This document shows positions 23,972 to 37,084 of a stretch of DNA of 64,000 bases, piece by piece. Both the position numbers and the translations under genes were made by a program. The notes beneath the pieces were generated by a model, which was not told the origin of the DNA, did not search any database, and saw nothing but the letters and a program-made list of their open reading frames with translations. Within the stretch, counting starts at the first letter, position 1; each line of letters starts with the position of its first letter. This stretch comes from Streptomyces capillispiralis (GTDB taxonomy: Bacteria; Actinomycetota; Actinomycetes; Streptomycetales; Streptomycetaceae): assembly GCF_007829875.1 (NCBI RefSeq), contig NZ_VIWV01000001.1, positions 5,798,501 to 5,862,500 on the forward strand, given 5' to 3'.

Positions 23972-25717
23972 ATGAGCCAGCAGCACTCCGCCGCCCCGGC
24001 CCCGACCCCCACCTCCGACGCGGCCGTCGCCACCGTCACCCGGCGCCGCGACTGGTGGCGGGACGCGGTGATCTACCAGGTGTACCCGCGCAGCTTCGCC
24101 GACAGCAACGGCGACGGCATGGGCGACCTGGAGGGCATCCGCTCCCGCCTGCCGTACCTGCGCGACCTCGGTGTGGACGCCGTGTGGCTCAGCCCCTTCT
24201 ACGCCTCGCCGCAGGCCGACGCCGGCTACGACGTCGCCGACTACCGCGCCGTCGACCCCATGTTCGGCACCCTGCTCGACGCGGACGCGCTGATCCGCGA
24301 CGCCCACGCACTGGGCCTGAGGATCATCGTCGACCTGGTGCCCAACCACTCCTCCGACCAGCACGAGTGGTTCAAGCGCGCCCTCGCCGAGGGCCCCGGC
24401 TCCCCGTCGCGGGACCGCTACCACTTCCGGCCCGGCAAGGGCGCGAACGGCGAGCTGCCGCCCAACGACTGGGAGTCGATCTTCGGCGGCCCGGCCTGGA
24501 CCCGGGTCACCGAGCCCGACGGCACGCCCGGCGAGTGGTACCTGCACCTCTTCGCGCCGGAGCAGCCCGACTTCAACTGGGAGCACCCGGCGGTCGGCGA
24601 CGAGTTCCGCTCCATCCTGCGGTTCTGGCTGGACATGGGCGTGGACGGCTTCCGCATCGACGTCGCCCACGGCATGGTCAAGGCCGAGGGCCTGCCCGAC
24701 CTCGGCTCGCACGAGCAGCTGAAACTGCTGGGCAACGATGTCATGCCGTTCTTCGACCAGGACGGCGTGCACGACATCTACCGGCAGTGGCGGCTCATCC
24801 TCGACGAGTACAGCGATCCGATGGGGCCCGAAGGGCCTTCCGCGGAAGGGCGGGGGCGGGAGACGGGCGGGCGCATCTTCGTCGCCGAGGCCTGGACGCC
24901 GACCGTCGAGCGCACCGCCAACTACGTCCGCCCCGACGAGCTGCACCAGGCGTTCAACTTCCAGTACCTGGGCACCCACTGGGACGCCGCGGAGCTGCGC
25001 GAGGTCATCGACCGCACGCTGGACGCCATGCGCCCGGTCGGCGCCCCGGCCACCTGGGTGCTCTCCAACCACGACGTCACCCGCCACGCCACCCGCTTCG
25101 CCAACCCGGCGGGCCTCGGCACCCAGATCCGCCTGGCCGGCGACCGCGAGCTGGGTCTGCGCCGGGCCCGCGCGGCGACGCTGCTGATGCTGGCGCTGCC
25201 CGGTTCGGCGTACGTCTACCAGGGCGAGGAGCTGGGCCTGCCGGACGTCGTGGACCTGCCGGACGAGGTGCGCCAGGACCCGGCGTACTTCCGCGGCGCG
25301 GGCCAGGACGGCTTCCGCGACGGCTGCCGGGTGCCGATCCCGTGGACCCGCGAGGGCTCCTCGTACGGCTTCGGCGACGGCGGCAGCTGGCTGCCGCAGC
25401 CCGCCGGCTGGGGCGAGCTGAGCGTGGAGGCGCAGACCGGCGAGCCCGGTTCGACGCTGGAGCTGTACCGGTCCGCGCTCGCCGTGCGCCGGGAGCGGGC
25501 CGACCTGGGCGCGGGCGACGCGGTGGAGTGGCTGCGCGCGCCCGAGGGCGTGCTCGCCTTCCGGCGCGGGGAGTTCGTGTGCGTCGCCAACACCACCGGT
25601 GAGTCGGTGACGACCCCGGCGTACGGGCGGGTGCTGCTCGCCAGCGGTGCGGTGGAGGAGACGGCCGGCGAGGCGAAGGTGCCGGCCGACACCACCGTGT
25701 GGTGGACGACGGGCTGA
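23972..25717 (+). CDS. aglA: Intracellular alpha-glucosidase (GH13)
   Basis: A 581-residue cytoplasmic enzyme with no signal peptide, hydrolysing imported maltose/maltodextrins to glucose. AAGGA at 23963-23967 sets ATG 23972. GH13 regions: WWRDAVIYQVYPRSFADSNGDG (oligo-1,6/alpha-glucosidase branch), DLVPNHSSDQH, nucleophile Asp230 in DGFRIDVAHG, acid/base Glu306 in FVAEAW and Asp368 in LSNHDVTRH. A charged Gly/Glu/Arg loop (GPEGPSAEGRGRETGGR, just before FVAEAW) looks like a small insertion of repeat-like GC-rich DNA. It is the last gene of the mal operon; the terminator lies ~115 bp downstream. Confidence 0.93.
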   Translation: MSQQHSAAPAPTPTSDAAVATVTRRRDWWRDAVIYQVYPRSFADSNGDGMGDLEGIRSRLPYLRDLGVDAVWLSPFYASPQADAGYDVADYRAVDPMFGTLLDADALIRDAHALGLRIIVDLVPNHSSDQHEWFKRALAEGPGSPSRDRYHFRPGKGANGELPPNDWESIFGGPAWTRVTEPDGTPGEWYLHLFAPEQPDFNWEHPAVGDEFRSILRFWLDMGVDGFRIDVAHGMVKAEGLPDLGSHEQLKLLGNDVMPFFDQDGVHDIYRQWRLILDEYSDPMGPEGPSAEGRGRETGGRIFVAEAWTPTVERTANYVRPDELHQAFNFQYLGTHWDAAELREVIDRTLDAMRPVGAPATWVLSNHDVTRHATRFANPAGLGTQIRLAGDRELGLRRARAATLLMLALPGSAYVYQGEELGLPDVVDLPDEVRQDPAYFRGAGQDGFRDGCRVPIPWTREGSSYGFGDGGSWLPQPAGWGELSVEAQTGEPGSTLELYRSALAVRRERADLGAGDAVEWLRAPEGVLAFRRGEFVCVANTTGESVTTPAYGRVLLASGAVEETAGEAKVPADTTVWWTTG

Positions 25718-25829
25718 CCTTCCGGCGGTCGTGATCCTCTGACGGTCGGGGCCTTCCGGCGGTCGTGCCCTCACGACGGTCGCGACCCTCGGTCGTCCGG
25801 CCCGCAACTTTTTTCCTTCAAGTTGGTAC

Positions 25830-25857
25830 GGCCCGCTGCCCTTTCGGGTGGCGGGCC
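25830..25857 (+). terminator. Terminator of the mal operon
   Basis: GGCCCGCTGCCC and GGGTGGCGGGCC form a 12-bp stem with one mismatch and a TTTC loop. Confidence 0.65.
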
Positions 25858-25881
25858 TCTAACATCTGCGTTGCCGCAAGG

Positions 25882-25911
25882 TTGCTGAAGCTTTCTGCAA
25901 GAAGCTTCAAC
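25882..25911. promoter_or_regulatory. MalR-type operator of the alpha-amylase gene
   Basis: TTGCTGAAGCTTTCTGCAA (25882-25900) followed by GAAGCTTCAAC, i.e. a directly repeated GAAGCTT core. The box matches the malE box in length and in its CTTTCTGCAA half. It lies about 50-75 bp before the start codon. Confidence 0.6.
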
Positions 25912-25958
25912 CGATCCGGGCGGTTTCCCCACACCCTTCGATGAAGAAGGAACCCCAC

Positions 25959-27332
25959 ATGGCACGCAGAACCCTCGCCGGGGCCGTCGCTCTCGCGGCC
26001 GCCTCGGTTGTCATGGCCCCGACCGGAGCGCAGGCGTCCCCGCCCGGCAGCAAGGACGTCACGGCCGTCCTGTTCGAGTGGAACTTCGCCTCGGTCGCCC
26101 GTGAGTGCACCACCACCCTCGGCCCCGCCGGCTACGGATACGTCCAGGTCTCCCCGCCCGCCGAGCACATACAGGGCTCGCAGTGGTGGACGTCGTACCA
26201 GCCGGTCAGCTACAAGATCGCCGGGCGGCTCGGTGACCGCGCCGCGTTCCAGAACATGGTGAACACCTGCCACGCGGCCGGTGTGAAGGTCGTCGCCGAC
26301 GCCGTCGTCAACCACATGTCCGCGGGCAGCGGCACCGGCACCGGCGGCTCGTCGTACACGAAGTACACCTACCCCGGCCTGTACTCCTCGTACGACTTCG
26401 ACAACTGCACCGCGCAGATCACCAACTACCAGGACCGCGGCAACGTCCAGAACTGCGAACTCGTCGGCCTCGCCGACCTCGACACCGGCGAGGACTACGT
26501 CCGCGGCGCCATCGCCAAGTACCTCAACGACCTGCTCTCCCTCGGCGTGGACGGCTTCCGCGTCGACGCCGCCAAGCACATGCCGGCCGCCGACCTGGCG
26601 AACATCAAGTCCCGCCTGAGCAACCCGGGCGTGTACTGGAAGCAGGAGGTCATCCACGGCGCGGGCGAGGCCGTCCAGCCCACCGAGTACACGGGCAACG
26701 GCGACGTCCAGGAGTTCCGCTACGCCTACGACCTCAAGCGGGTCTTCAACAACGAGAACCTCGCCTACCTGAAGAACTACGGCGAGGGCTGGGGCTACAT
26801 GAACAGCGGTGTCTCGGGCGTCTTCGTCGACAACCACGACACCGAGCGCAACGGCTCGACCCTGAGCTACAAGGACGGCGCGAACTACACCCTGGCCAAC
26901 GTCTTCATGCTGGCCTGGCCCTACGGCGCCCCCGACATCAACTCCGGCTACGAGTTCACCGACCACGACGCCGGACCGCCCAACGGGGGCCGGGTCGACG
27001 CCTGCTGGCAGAGCGGCTGGAAGTGCCAGCACGCCTGGCCGGAGATCAGGTCCATGGTCGCCTTCCGCAACGCCACCCGCGGCCAGGCGGTCACCAACTG
27101 GTGGGACAACGGCGGCGACGCGATCGCCTTCGGCCGGGGCAGCAAGGGCTTCGTGGCCATCAACCACGAGTCCGGCTCGCTGACCCGCACGTACCAGACG
27201 TCCCTCGCGGCGGGCACGTACTGCGACGTGCAGAACAACAGGACCGTGACGGTGAACGGCTCCGGCCAGCTCACCGCCACCCTCGGCGGCAACACGGCCC
27301 TCGCGGTGTACGCGGGCAAGTCGAGCTGCTGA
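25959..27332 (+). CDS. Secreted alpha-amylase (GH13), no starch-binding module
   Basis: A 457-residue exported endo-amylase. GAAGAAGGAA favours ATG 25959 (MARRTLAG) over the in-frame ATG 25941. Signal peptide about residues 1-27 ending GAQA. GH13 catalytic set: Asp203 in DGFRVDAAKH, Glu230 in KQEVIHGAGE and Asp294 in VDNHDTERN; also VVADAVVNHMSAGSG. The C-terminal all-beta domain closes the protein at AVYAGKSSC. Many Streptomyces amylases add a CBM20 starch-binding domain; this one stops before it. Own operator and terminator, so it is a separate transcript between the mal operon and the pullulanase gene. Confidence 0.95.
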   Translation: MARRTLAGAVALAAASVVMAPTGAQASPPGSKDVTAVLFEWNFASVARECTTTLGPAGYGYVQVSPPAEHIQGSQWWTSYQPVSYKIAGRLGDRAAFQNMVNTCHAAGVKVVADAVVNHMSAGSGTGTGGSSYTKYTYPGLYSSYDFDNCTAQITNYQDRGNVQNCELVGLADLDTGEDYVRGAIAKYLNDLLSLGVDGFRVDAAKHMPAADLANIKSRLSNPGVYWKQEVIHGAGEAVQPTEYTGNGDVQEFRYAYDLKRVFNNENLAYLKNYGEGWGYMNSGVSGVFVDNHDTERNGSTLSYKDGANYTLANVFMLAWPYGAPDINSGYEFTDHDAGPPNGGRVDACWQSGWKCQHAWPEIRSMVAFRNATRGQAVTNWWDNGGDAIAFGRGSKGFVAINHESGSLTRTYQTSLAAGTYCDVQNNRTVTVNGSGQLTATLGGNTALAVYAGKSSC

Positions 27333-27340
27333 ACGCGCGC

Positions 27341-27377
27341 GGGCCGCGCCGCCGTTCACGGGGCGGCGGCGCGGCCC
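27341..27377 (+). terminator. Terminator after alpha-amylase gene
   Basis: GGGCCGCGCCGCC (27341-27353) pairs with GGCGGCGCGGCCC (27365-27377). Confidence 0.75.
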
Positions 27378-27404
27378 CCGCCGGATGCAAATCCTTACCG
27401 TTAC

Positions 27405-27445
27405 TTTCAGAACCCTTGCTGTAAAGCTTTCAACGGGGATACGGT
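27405..27445 (+). promoter_or_regulatory. Promoter and MalR-type operator of the pullulanase gene
   Basis: TTTCAGAACCCTTGCTGTAA (27405-27424) is a one-base-longer relative of the malE and amylase boxes. It covers a -35 TTGCTG (27416-27421), which is followed after 18 bp by -10 TACGGT (27440-27445). Transcription would start about 85 nt before the TTG codon. Confidence 0.6.
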
Positions 27446-27538
27446 CACGCCGGCGCCCCGGTGACGTGGCCGAAACAGGTCGTGCGGCCGTGGCGCGGGG
27501 TCGGACCCAATGAGCCGTAAGCGCAAGGAGTTCACGCC

Positions 27539-33016
<5,478 letters not shown>

Positions 33017-33070
33017 CCCGGGGGGAGCTGCGGCTAGTGTGAGCCCTCCTGACCAGTCACAGGAGGGCTC

Positions 33071-33427
33071 ATGCCGCAGATCACCGTCGACTACTCCGAG
33101 CGTCTGGCGGACGGCTTCGACCGGCCCGCCTTCGCGCGGGACCTGCACACCGCCGTCGTGGAGATCGCGGCCGCGAAGCCGCCCGCGTGCAAGACGCGGT
33201 TCCGGCACACCGAGGACGTCGTGGTCGGCCCCGACACCGACGGGCACGCCCTCGTGCACGTGCACATCGGCCTGCTGCCCGGCCGCACCGACGACACCAA
33301 GGCCCGGCTCACCGAGACGGTCCTGGAGCTGCTGCGGCGGTACGTCAAGGCCGAGCAGGGCGTGACGCTGCACGCCTCCGCCGAGATCCGCGACCTCGAC
33401 GCGTCGTACCGGAAGTTCGAGGAGTAG
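33071..33427 (+). CDS. Tautomerase-superfamily protein (CHMI-like)
   Basis: A 118-residue protein resembling 5-carboxymethyl-2-hydroxymuconate delta-isomerase. CAGGAGG precedes ATG 33071. The processed N-terminus would be Pro (MPQITVDYS), the catalytic residue of the superfamily. Two beta-alpha-beta halves are visible, the second starting LVHVHIGLLPGRTDDTKARL. No homoprotocatechuate genes are nearby, so the substrate may differ from that of HpaF. It follows the pullulanase gene by 54 bp but with a well-formed ribosome site of its own, and converges on a TetR gene 3 bp away. Confidence 0.82.
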   Translation: MPQITVDYSERLADGFDRPAFARDLHTAVVEIAAAKPPACKTRFRHTEDVVVGPDTDGHALVHVHIGLLPGRTDDTKARLTETVLELLRRYVKAEQGVTLHASAEIRDLDASYRKFEE

Positions 33428-33430
33428 CCC

Positions 33431-34126
33431 TCAGGGGGACGCCAGCGCGATCAGCCGGGCGGCGAGGTCGGTGAACGGCCCGTCGCCCGGCTCCTTCGCC
33501 AGCAGCCCGCGCAGCAGCGCGGCCAGCTCCGCGTCACGGGCGGCGGCCACGGCGGCCAGCGCGGCGAAGTCCTGCACCAGCTGCGTCTCCAGCTCCTCGC
33601 GCGGGATGCGCCGCCCGTCCAGCCAGATCAGCGCCGTCGACTCGACGAGCGAGATCCAGGAGCGGACCACCAGCTCCAGCCGCGCCGGCACGGGCTCCGC
33701 CACCCCCATGTGCGCCAGCACCTGCTCGTAGGCGGCCTGCCGTACGGAGTCGACGAGCGCGTTGGTGGTGGAGGAGCCGACCGCGGGACCGCCGCGCATC
33801 AGGGCGGAGAAACCGGGACCGTGTGCGTCCACGAAGTCGAAGAAGCGGCTCATCACCCGCCGCAGCCGCGACCCCAGCGGGCCCTCGTGCGGCTCCACGA
33901 ACCGGGACGCGAGATCCTCCGAGGCCCGCCTCAACGCCGCCTCGTACAGGCTGAGTTTGCCGGGGAAGTAGTGGTACACCAGCGGGCGCGAGATGCCCGC
34001 GCGCGACGCTATCTCGTCGATGGAAACCTCGTCGGGCGAACGACGGCTGAACAGTTCGAGGGCCACGCCGATCAACTGCTGCCGCCGCTCCTCGACTCCC
34101 ATCCTGCGACGCACCCCGGTAGTCAT
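33431..34126 (-). CDS. TetR-family transcriptional regulator
   Basis: A 231-residue regulator. AAGGTG lies 5 nt before ATG 34126. The HTH (about 31-55) reads SIDEIASRAGISRPLVYHYFPGK, a canonical TetR DNA-binding domain. The C-terminal helical domain contains SWISLVESTALIWLDG, a pattern found in lipid or fatty-acid-responsive TetR proteins; the ligand is not known. It is transcribed in the same direction as the downstream tautomerase antisense strand has no gene, so its target is not obvious; the sigma-like fusion gene lies 71 bp upstream on the same strand. Confidence 0.88.
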   Translation of the reverse strand: MTTGVRRRMGVEERRQQLIGVALELFSRRSPDEVSIDEIASRAGISRPLVYHYFPGKLSLYEAALRRASEDLASRFVEPHEGPLGSRLRRVMSRFFDFVDAHGPGFSALMRGGPAVGSSTTNALVDSVRQAAYEQVLAHMGVAEPVPARLELVVRSWISLVESTALIWLDGRRIPREELETQLVQDFAALAAVAAARDAELAALLRGLLAKEPGDGPFTDLAARLIALASP

Positions 34127-34196
34127 GCGAACACCTTACCGATCGATTCCGGCCTCGAACGGTCCGGACCGGCCGACGGTGTTCGGTCGGCAGACG

Positions 34197-36131
34197 CTAA
34201 CGCAGCCCGGTGACCGGCTTCCCGTTCTCCAGCGTGCCCTCCAGATAGGCCCGGGCGCCCTTCCCGGCGCGCACGGTCAGCAGCCGGCCCCGCGCCGAGC
34301 CCTCGACCCCGCCCGTCGCCCTGACCGACGCGATGCCGTCGCTGCCGGCGGCCAGCAGGTACCGGGAACCGGCCCCGGACTTCCACAGCACCCCGGCCAG
34401 CACCCGCGGTTCGCGCGGGCCGCACGCCGGCACGTCCTGCGCCGTCGCCGCCACCGCGCCGAACCGCCCGCCCGGCGTGTGGAACTGCGCCAGCACCCGC
34501 GCGCCGTCGCCCCGCCAGGTCTCGGCCCGTGTGCACACCCACGTCCCCGACCCGCTGCCGTCCCGCCCGGCACCGGGCAGCGGCTGCTCGGCGAACGCCC
34601 AGGCGTTCACCGTCCGCACGCCCGCCGAGCGCAGCGCGCCCAGCGAGCAGGCGAACGGCGCCCAGGTGCGCAGCGCCCCGGCACCGGAGGCCGGCCGCGG
34701 CGCGCCGGGCGCTCCCGCGGTGAGCCGCGCCGGGACCAGCTCGCCGAGGTCGGTCACCAGCCGGGTGCCCTTCCCGTCGGTCAGTTGCAGCACGCTCCAC
34801 GAGCTGCACGGCCCCGGCCGCTGGACGGGCCCGGCCAGCGGCGGGGTCACCCCGCCGGTGAGGGTGAGGCCGGTCGCGCCGGTGTCCGGGGCGCGCAGGT
34901 CCCGCCGGGCCGCCCCGCGCACCCAGGGCGCCGTCAGATAGCGCACGTTGCCGTCCGCCCGGCTCAGCACCACCGCGCCCGCGTCGTCCCGGCCGGCCCC
35001 GTCGACCCGGGCGAAGTCGAGCGCGGCGCCCGCGGTGCCGTGCACCGGCTCGGCGTAGCGGGCGATGCGCAGACCGTCGTACAGGATCACCACGCGGGCG
35101 GTGTCGACCGTCCCCGCGTACAGCAGCCGGGGCGGTCCGGCGGGGCCGCCGGTCGGGGTGCCCGGGGTCGCCGACACCTGGACCGCCCCGCCGGGCCGGG
35201 CCCAGACGGCGAGGGCACGGCGCAGCAGGGCCCGGTCACCGGTGCGGTCGCCGCGGGCCGGCCACACGGAGAAGTCGGTGCGCGCGGAAGTCCGCCAGGC
35301 GGTGGGGGAGACCCGGGTCAGCTTCGCCGGGTCCAGCGCCGCCTGCGCGGCCGGGTTGCGCGCGTACGGGGGAGCCGCGGGGCCGTCCCCGCCCCAGCCG
35401 TCGCCCGGCAGCGCGAGCAGCGTCCCGCAGACCGCCAGCGCCGCGCAGGCGACCAGCGCGGCCCGCCCGTGCCGGCGGCGGCGCAGGAGATCGGTCGGCC
35501 GGGCCTGGAGCGAGCAGGGGTCGAACTCGGGCGAGTCGAGCAGCCGGTACGCGTCGGGGACACGGTCGGCCTCGGCGAGCGCGGCGTCCGCGTCGGCGAC
35601 GCCCGCGGCCGTGAGGATCCCGCGCACGTCCCCGTCCGGGAGCCGCTCCAGACCGCGCAGCGCGTGGGCGGCACGGGCGGCGCCGGACAGGGCGGACAGC
35701 CGCTGGTCCAGCGCGAGTTCGTCGGCGCCGCCCGGACGCGGGAACAGCTTCAGGCCCCACACCTGGGGCAGCAGCGGCGGCAGTTGCGCCCGCTTCGGCC
35801 ACGCCCGGCGCCTCAGCGGCAGGCCGGCCTCCAGCGCCGTACGCACCACCTGGAGGCGGACCAGCGCGTACCCGGGGTCGCCCTCGGGGCCGGTCCGCTG
35901 GGCGGGGACCACCGGTGCCGGGGTGCGGCCCCGCGGGAGCGCCCGCTGGACCAGGTGGTGCGCGGTGAGCACCCGCCTGCCGCGGCTCCTGCCGGACGGC
36001 AGGACCAGGTAGGCGAGCCGCACCAGGCGGGGATAGTGCTCGACGAGCGCGGCCTCGGCCTGCTCGACGTCCACCATCGGACCGGCGGGGGAGGAGGGCG
36101 CGGAGGGCTGGGCGACGTCCGGTGACTGCAC
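34197..36131 (-). CDS. Sigma-factor-like N-terminus fused to transmembrane helix and extracytoplasmic domain
   Basis: A 644-residue protein of unknown function. GTG 36131 has AGCTGGA upstream. Residues about 20-70 (EAALVEHYPRLVRLAYLVLP ... AHHLVQRAL) resemble region 2 of ECF sigma factors. Residues about 140-190 (LSALSGAARAAHALRGLERLPDGDVRGILTAAG) resemble region 4. The conserved region 2.3-2.4 aromatic and DNA-contact residues are not evident, so it may no longer drive transcription. One membrane helix follows (about 228-248, ALVACAALAVCGTLLALPG). The last 395 residues are extracytoplasmic, beta-rich, with Cys pairs (PGPCSSW, FACSLG, WVCTR, PACGP). It resembles a sigma factor and a membrane sensor in one chain. 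A decayed TPR gene lies just upstream. Confidence 0.7.
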   Translation of the reverse strand: MQSPDVAQPSAPSSPAGPMVDVEQAEAALVEHYPRLVRLAYLVLPSGRSRGRRVLTAHHLVQRALPRGRTPAPVVPAQRTGPEGDPGYALVRLQVVRTALEAGLPLRRRAWPKRAQLPPLLPQVWGLKLFPRPGGADELALDQRLSALSGAARAAHALRGLERLPDGDVRGILTAAGVADADAALAEADRVPDAYRLLDSPEFDPCSLQARPTDLLRRRRHGRAALVACAALAVCGTLLALPGDGWGGDGPAAPPYARNPAAQAALDPAKLTRVSPTAWRTSARTDFSVWPARGDRTGDRALLRRALAVWARPGGAVQVSATPGTPTGGPAGPPRLLYAGTVDTARVVILYDGLRIARYAEPVHGTAGAALDFARVDGAGRDDAGAVVLSRADGNVRYLTAPWVRGAARRDLRAPDTGATGLTLTGGVTPPLAGPVQRPGPCSSWSVLQLTDGKGTRLVTDLGELVPARLTAGAPGAPRPASGAGALRTWAPFACSLGALRSAGVRTVNAWAFAEQPLPGAGRDGSGSGTWVCTRAETWRGDGARVLAQFHTPGGRFGAVAATAQDVPACGPREPRVLAGVLWKSGAGSRYLLAAGSDGIASVRATGGVEGSARGRLLTVRAGKGARAYLEGTLENGKPVTGLR

Positions 36132-36189
36132 GTCCAGCTGAACGAGCGAGGCGGTGGATGGTCACCTGGCCCAGGTCCTGGCGCCGGGG

Positions 36190-36496
36190 TCACTCCCCGG
36201 CGGGCTCGACGAGCTGCCGCGCGTAGGCGGCCATGGAGCCCTGGCAGCGCGGCGGATGGGGGCGAGGGCGCCGAGGACCAGCGGCAGCCCTTCACGGTGC
36301 CGCCCGAGACTCGACAGGCACAGCGTCCGCCGTCCAGGGCCTGCCGGTAGAGCGGCACCGCCCGGTCGGACCGGCCCGTGGAGTCCCAGGCGCAGGCCCG
36401 CTCGAAGGGGCCCAGCGGGCTGTCCTCGGGCAGTTCGGCGACGAGTGCGTCGATCACGGCGCGGAAGGCCGGAAATTTGAGTGCTGCGGGCGGCAC
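36190..36496 (-). pseudogene. Decayed tetratricopeptide-repeat gene
   Basis: Three fragments of one TPR protein follow each other in three different frames. The first reads FRAVIDALVAELPEDSPLG and RACAWDSTGRSDRAVPLYRQ; the second LSSLGRHREGLPLVLGALA; the third GSMAAYARQLVEPAGE followed by a stop at 36190. The usual family order is kept, but about 20 and 30 residues are missing at the two joints, so two out-of-frame deletions are the simplest explanation. It precedes the sigma-like gene in the same direction, so the two probably once formed an operon. Confidence 0.7.
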
Positions 36497-36585
36497 AGCC
36501 GTATCGAGGGCGAAGGGCCCCGCGCCGGGGCTCCGTGCGGCGTGTCGCCGTCACGACGCCGCCGTCAAGGACCGGAGGAACACAC

Positions 36586-37014
36586 ATGAGGGTCACCCGA
36601 CCGATGCTCGCGCTGACCGGCGCGGTCGCGGCACTGGCGCTGGCGGGCTGCGGGTCCGGCGGCCACGAGGACGGGGTGCCGCCCACCGCGGCCGGCAGCC
36701 TGGAGCACCTGGCCGCCGAGGCGCGGTGCGAGCCGAACATGCAGACCGACGCCGACACCATCCGCCAGGCGCTGTGCGGGAAGGGCGACGAGAAGTACGT
36801 CCTCGCCACCTTCGCCACCGACCGCGGCCAGCGCGAGTGGCTCGACACGGCCAAGGACTACGGCGGTTACTACCTCGTCGGCCGCAAGTGGGTCGCCGTC
36901 GGGGAGGAGGACACCGTCACGGCGCTGCGGAGCACGCTCGGCGGGACCATGGAGGAGGGGTCCGAGCACATGAACCCCGGCGGCAGCCACAACCGGGGCG
37001 GCCACCACGGCTGA
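36586..37014 (+). CDS. Small secreted lipoprotein, unknown function
   Basis: A 142-residue protein. GGAGGAA precedes ATG 36586. The signal ends in the lipobox LALAGC (Cys24), so it is anchored to the outer face of the membrane. The mature part has a compact domain with two further Cys (ARCEPNM and QALCGKG, likely a disulfide) and the motif YVLATFATDRGQREWL ... GGYYLVGRKWVAVG, followed by a His/Gly-rich tail (GSHNRGGHHG) that could bind metals. It is divergent from the decayed TPR gene and convergent with the DUF1996 gene. I do not recognise a named family. Confidence 0.85.
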   Translation: MRVTRPMLALTGAVAALALAGCGSGGHEDGVPPTAAGSLEHLAAEARCEPNMQTDADTIRQALCGKGDEKYVLATFATDRGQREWLDTAKDYGGYYLVGRKWVAVGEEDTVTALRSTLGGTMEEGSEHMNPGGSHNRGGHHG

Positions 37015-37036
37015 CCCCGCGGACGCGCACGCGGAA

Positions 37037-37070
37037 GGGGCCGGTGGCGGGAGATCCCGCCACCGGCCCC
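37037..37070. terminator. Bidirectional terminator
   Basis: GGGGCCGGTGGCGGG (37037-37051) pairs perfectly with 37056-37070 around a 4-nt loop, between convergent genes. Confidence 0.8.
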
Positions 37071-37084
37071 TCGCGGTCACCGGA

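Noticed and set aside
24825..24875. Frameshift in the alpha-glucosidase
   Set aside because: The Gly/Glu/Arg-rich loop stays in frame and all GH13 catalytic residues follow in order.
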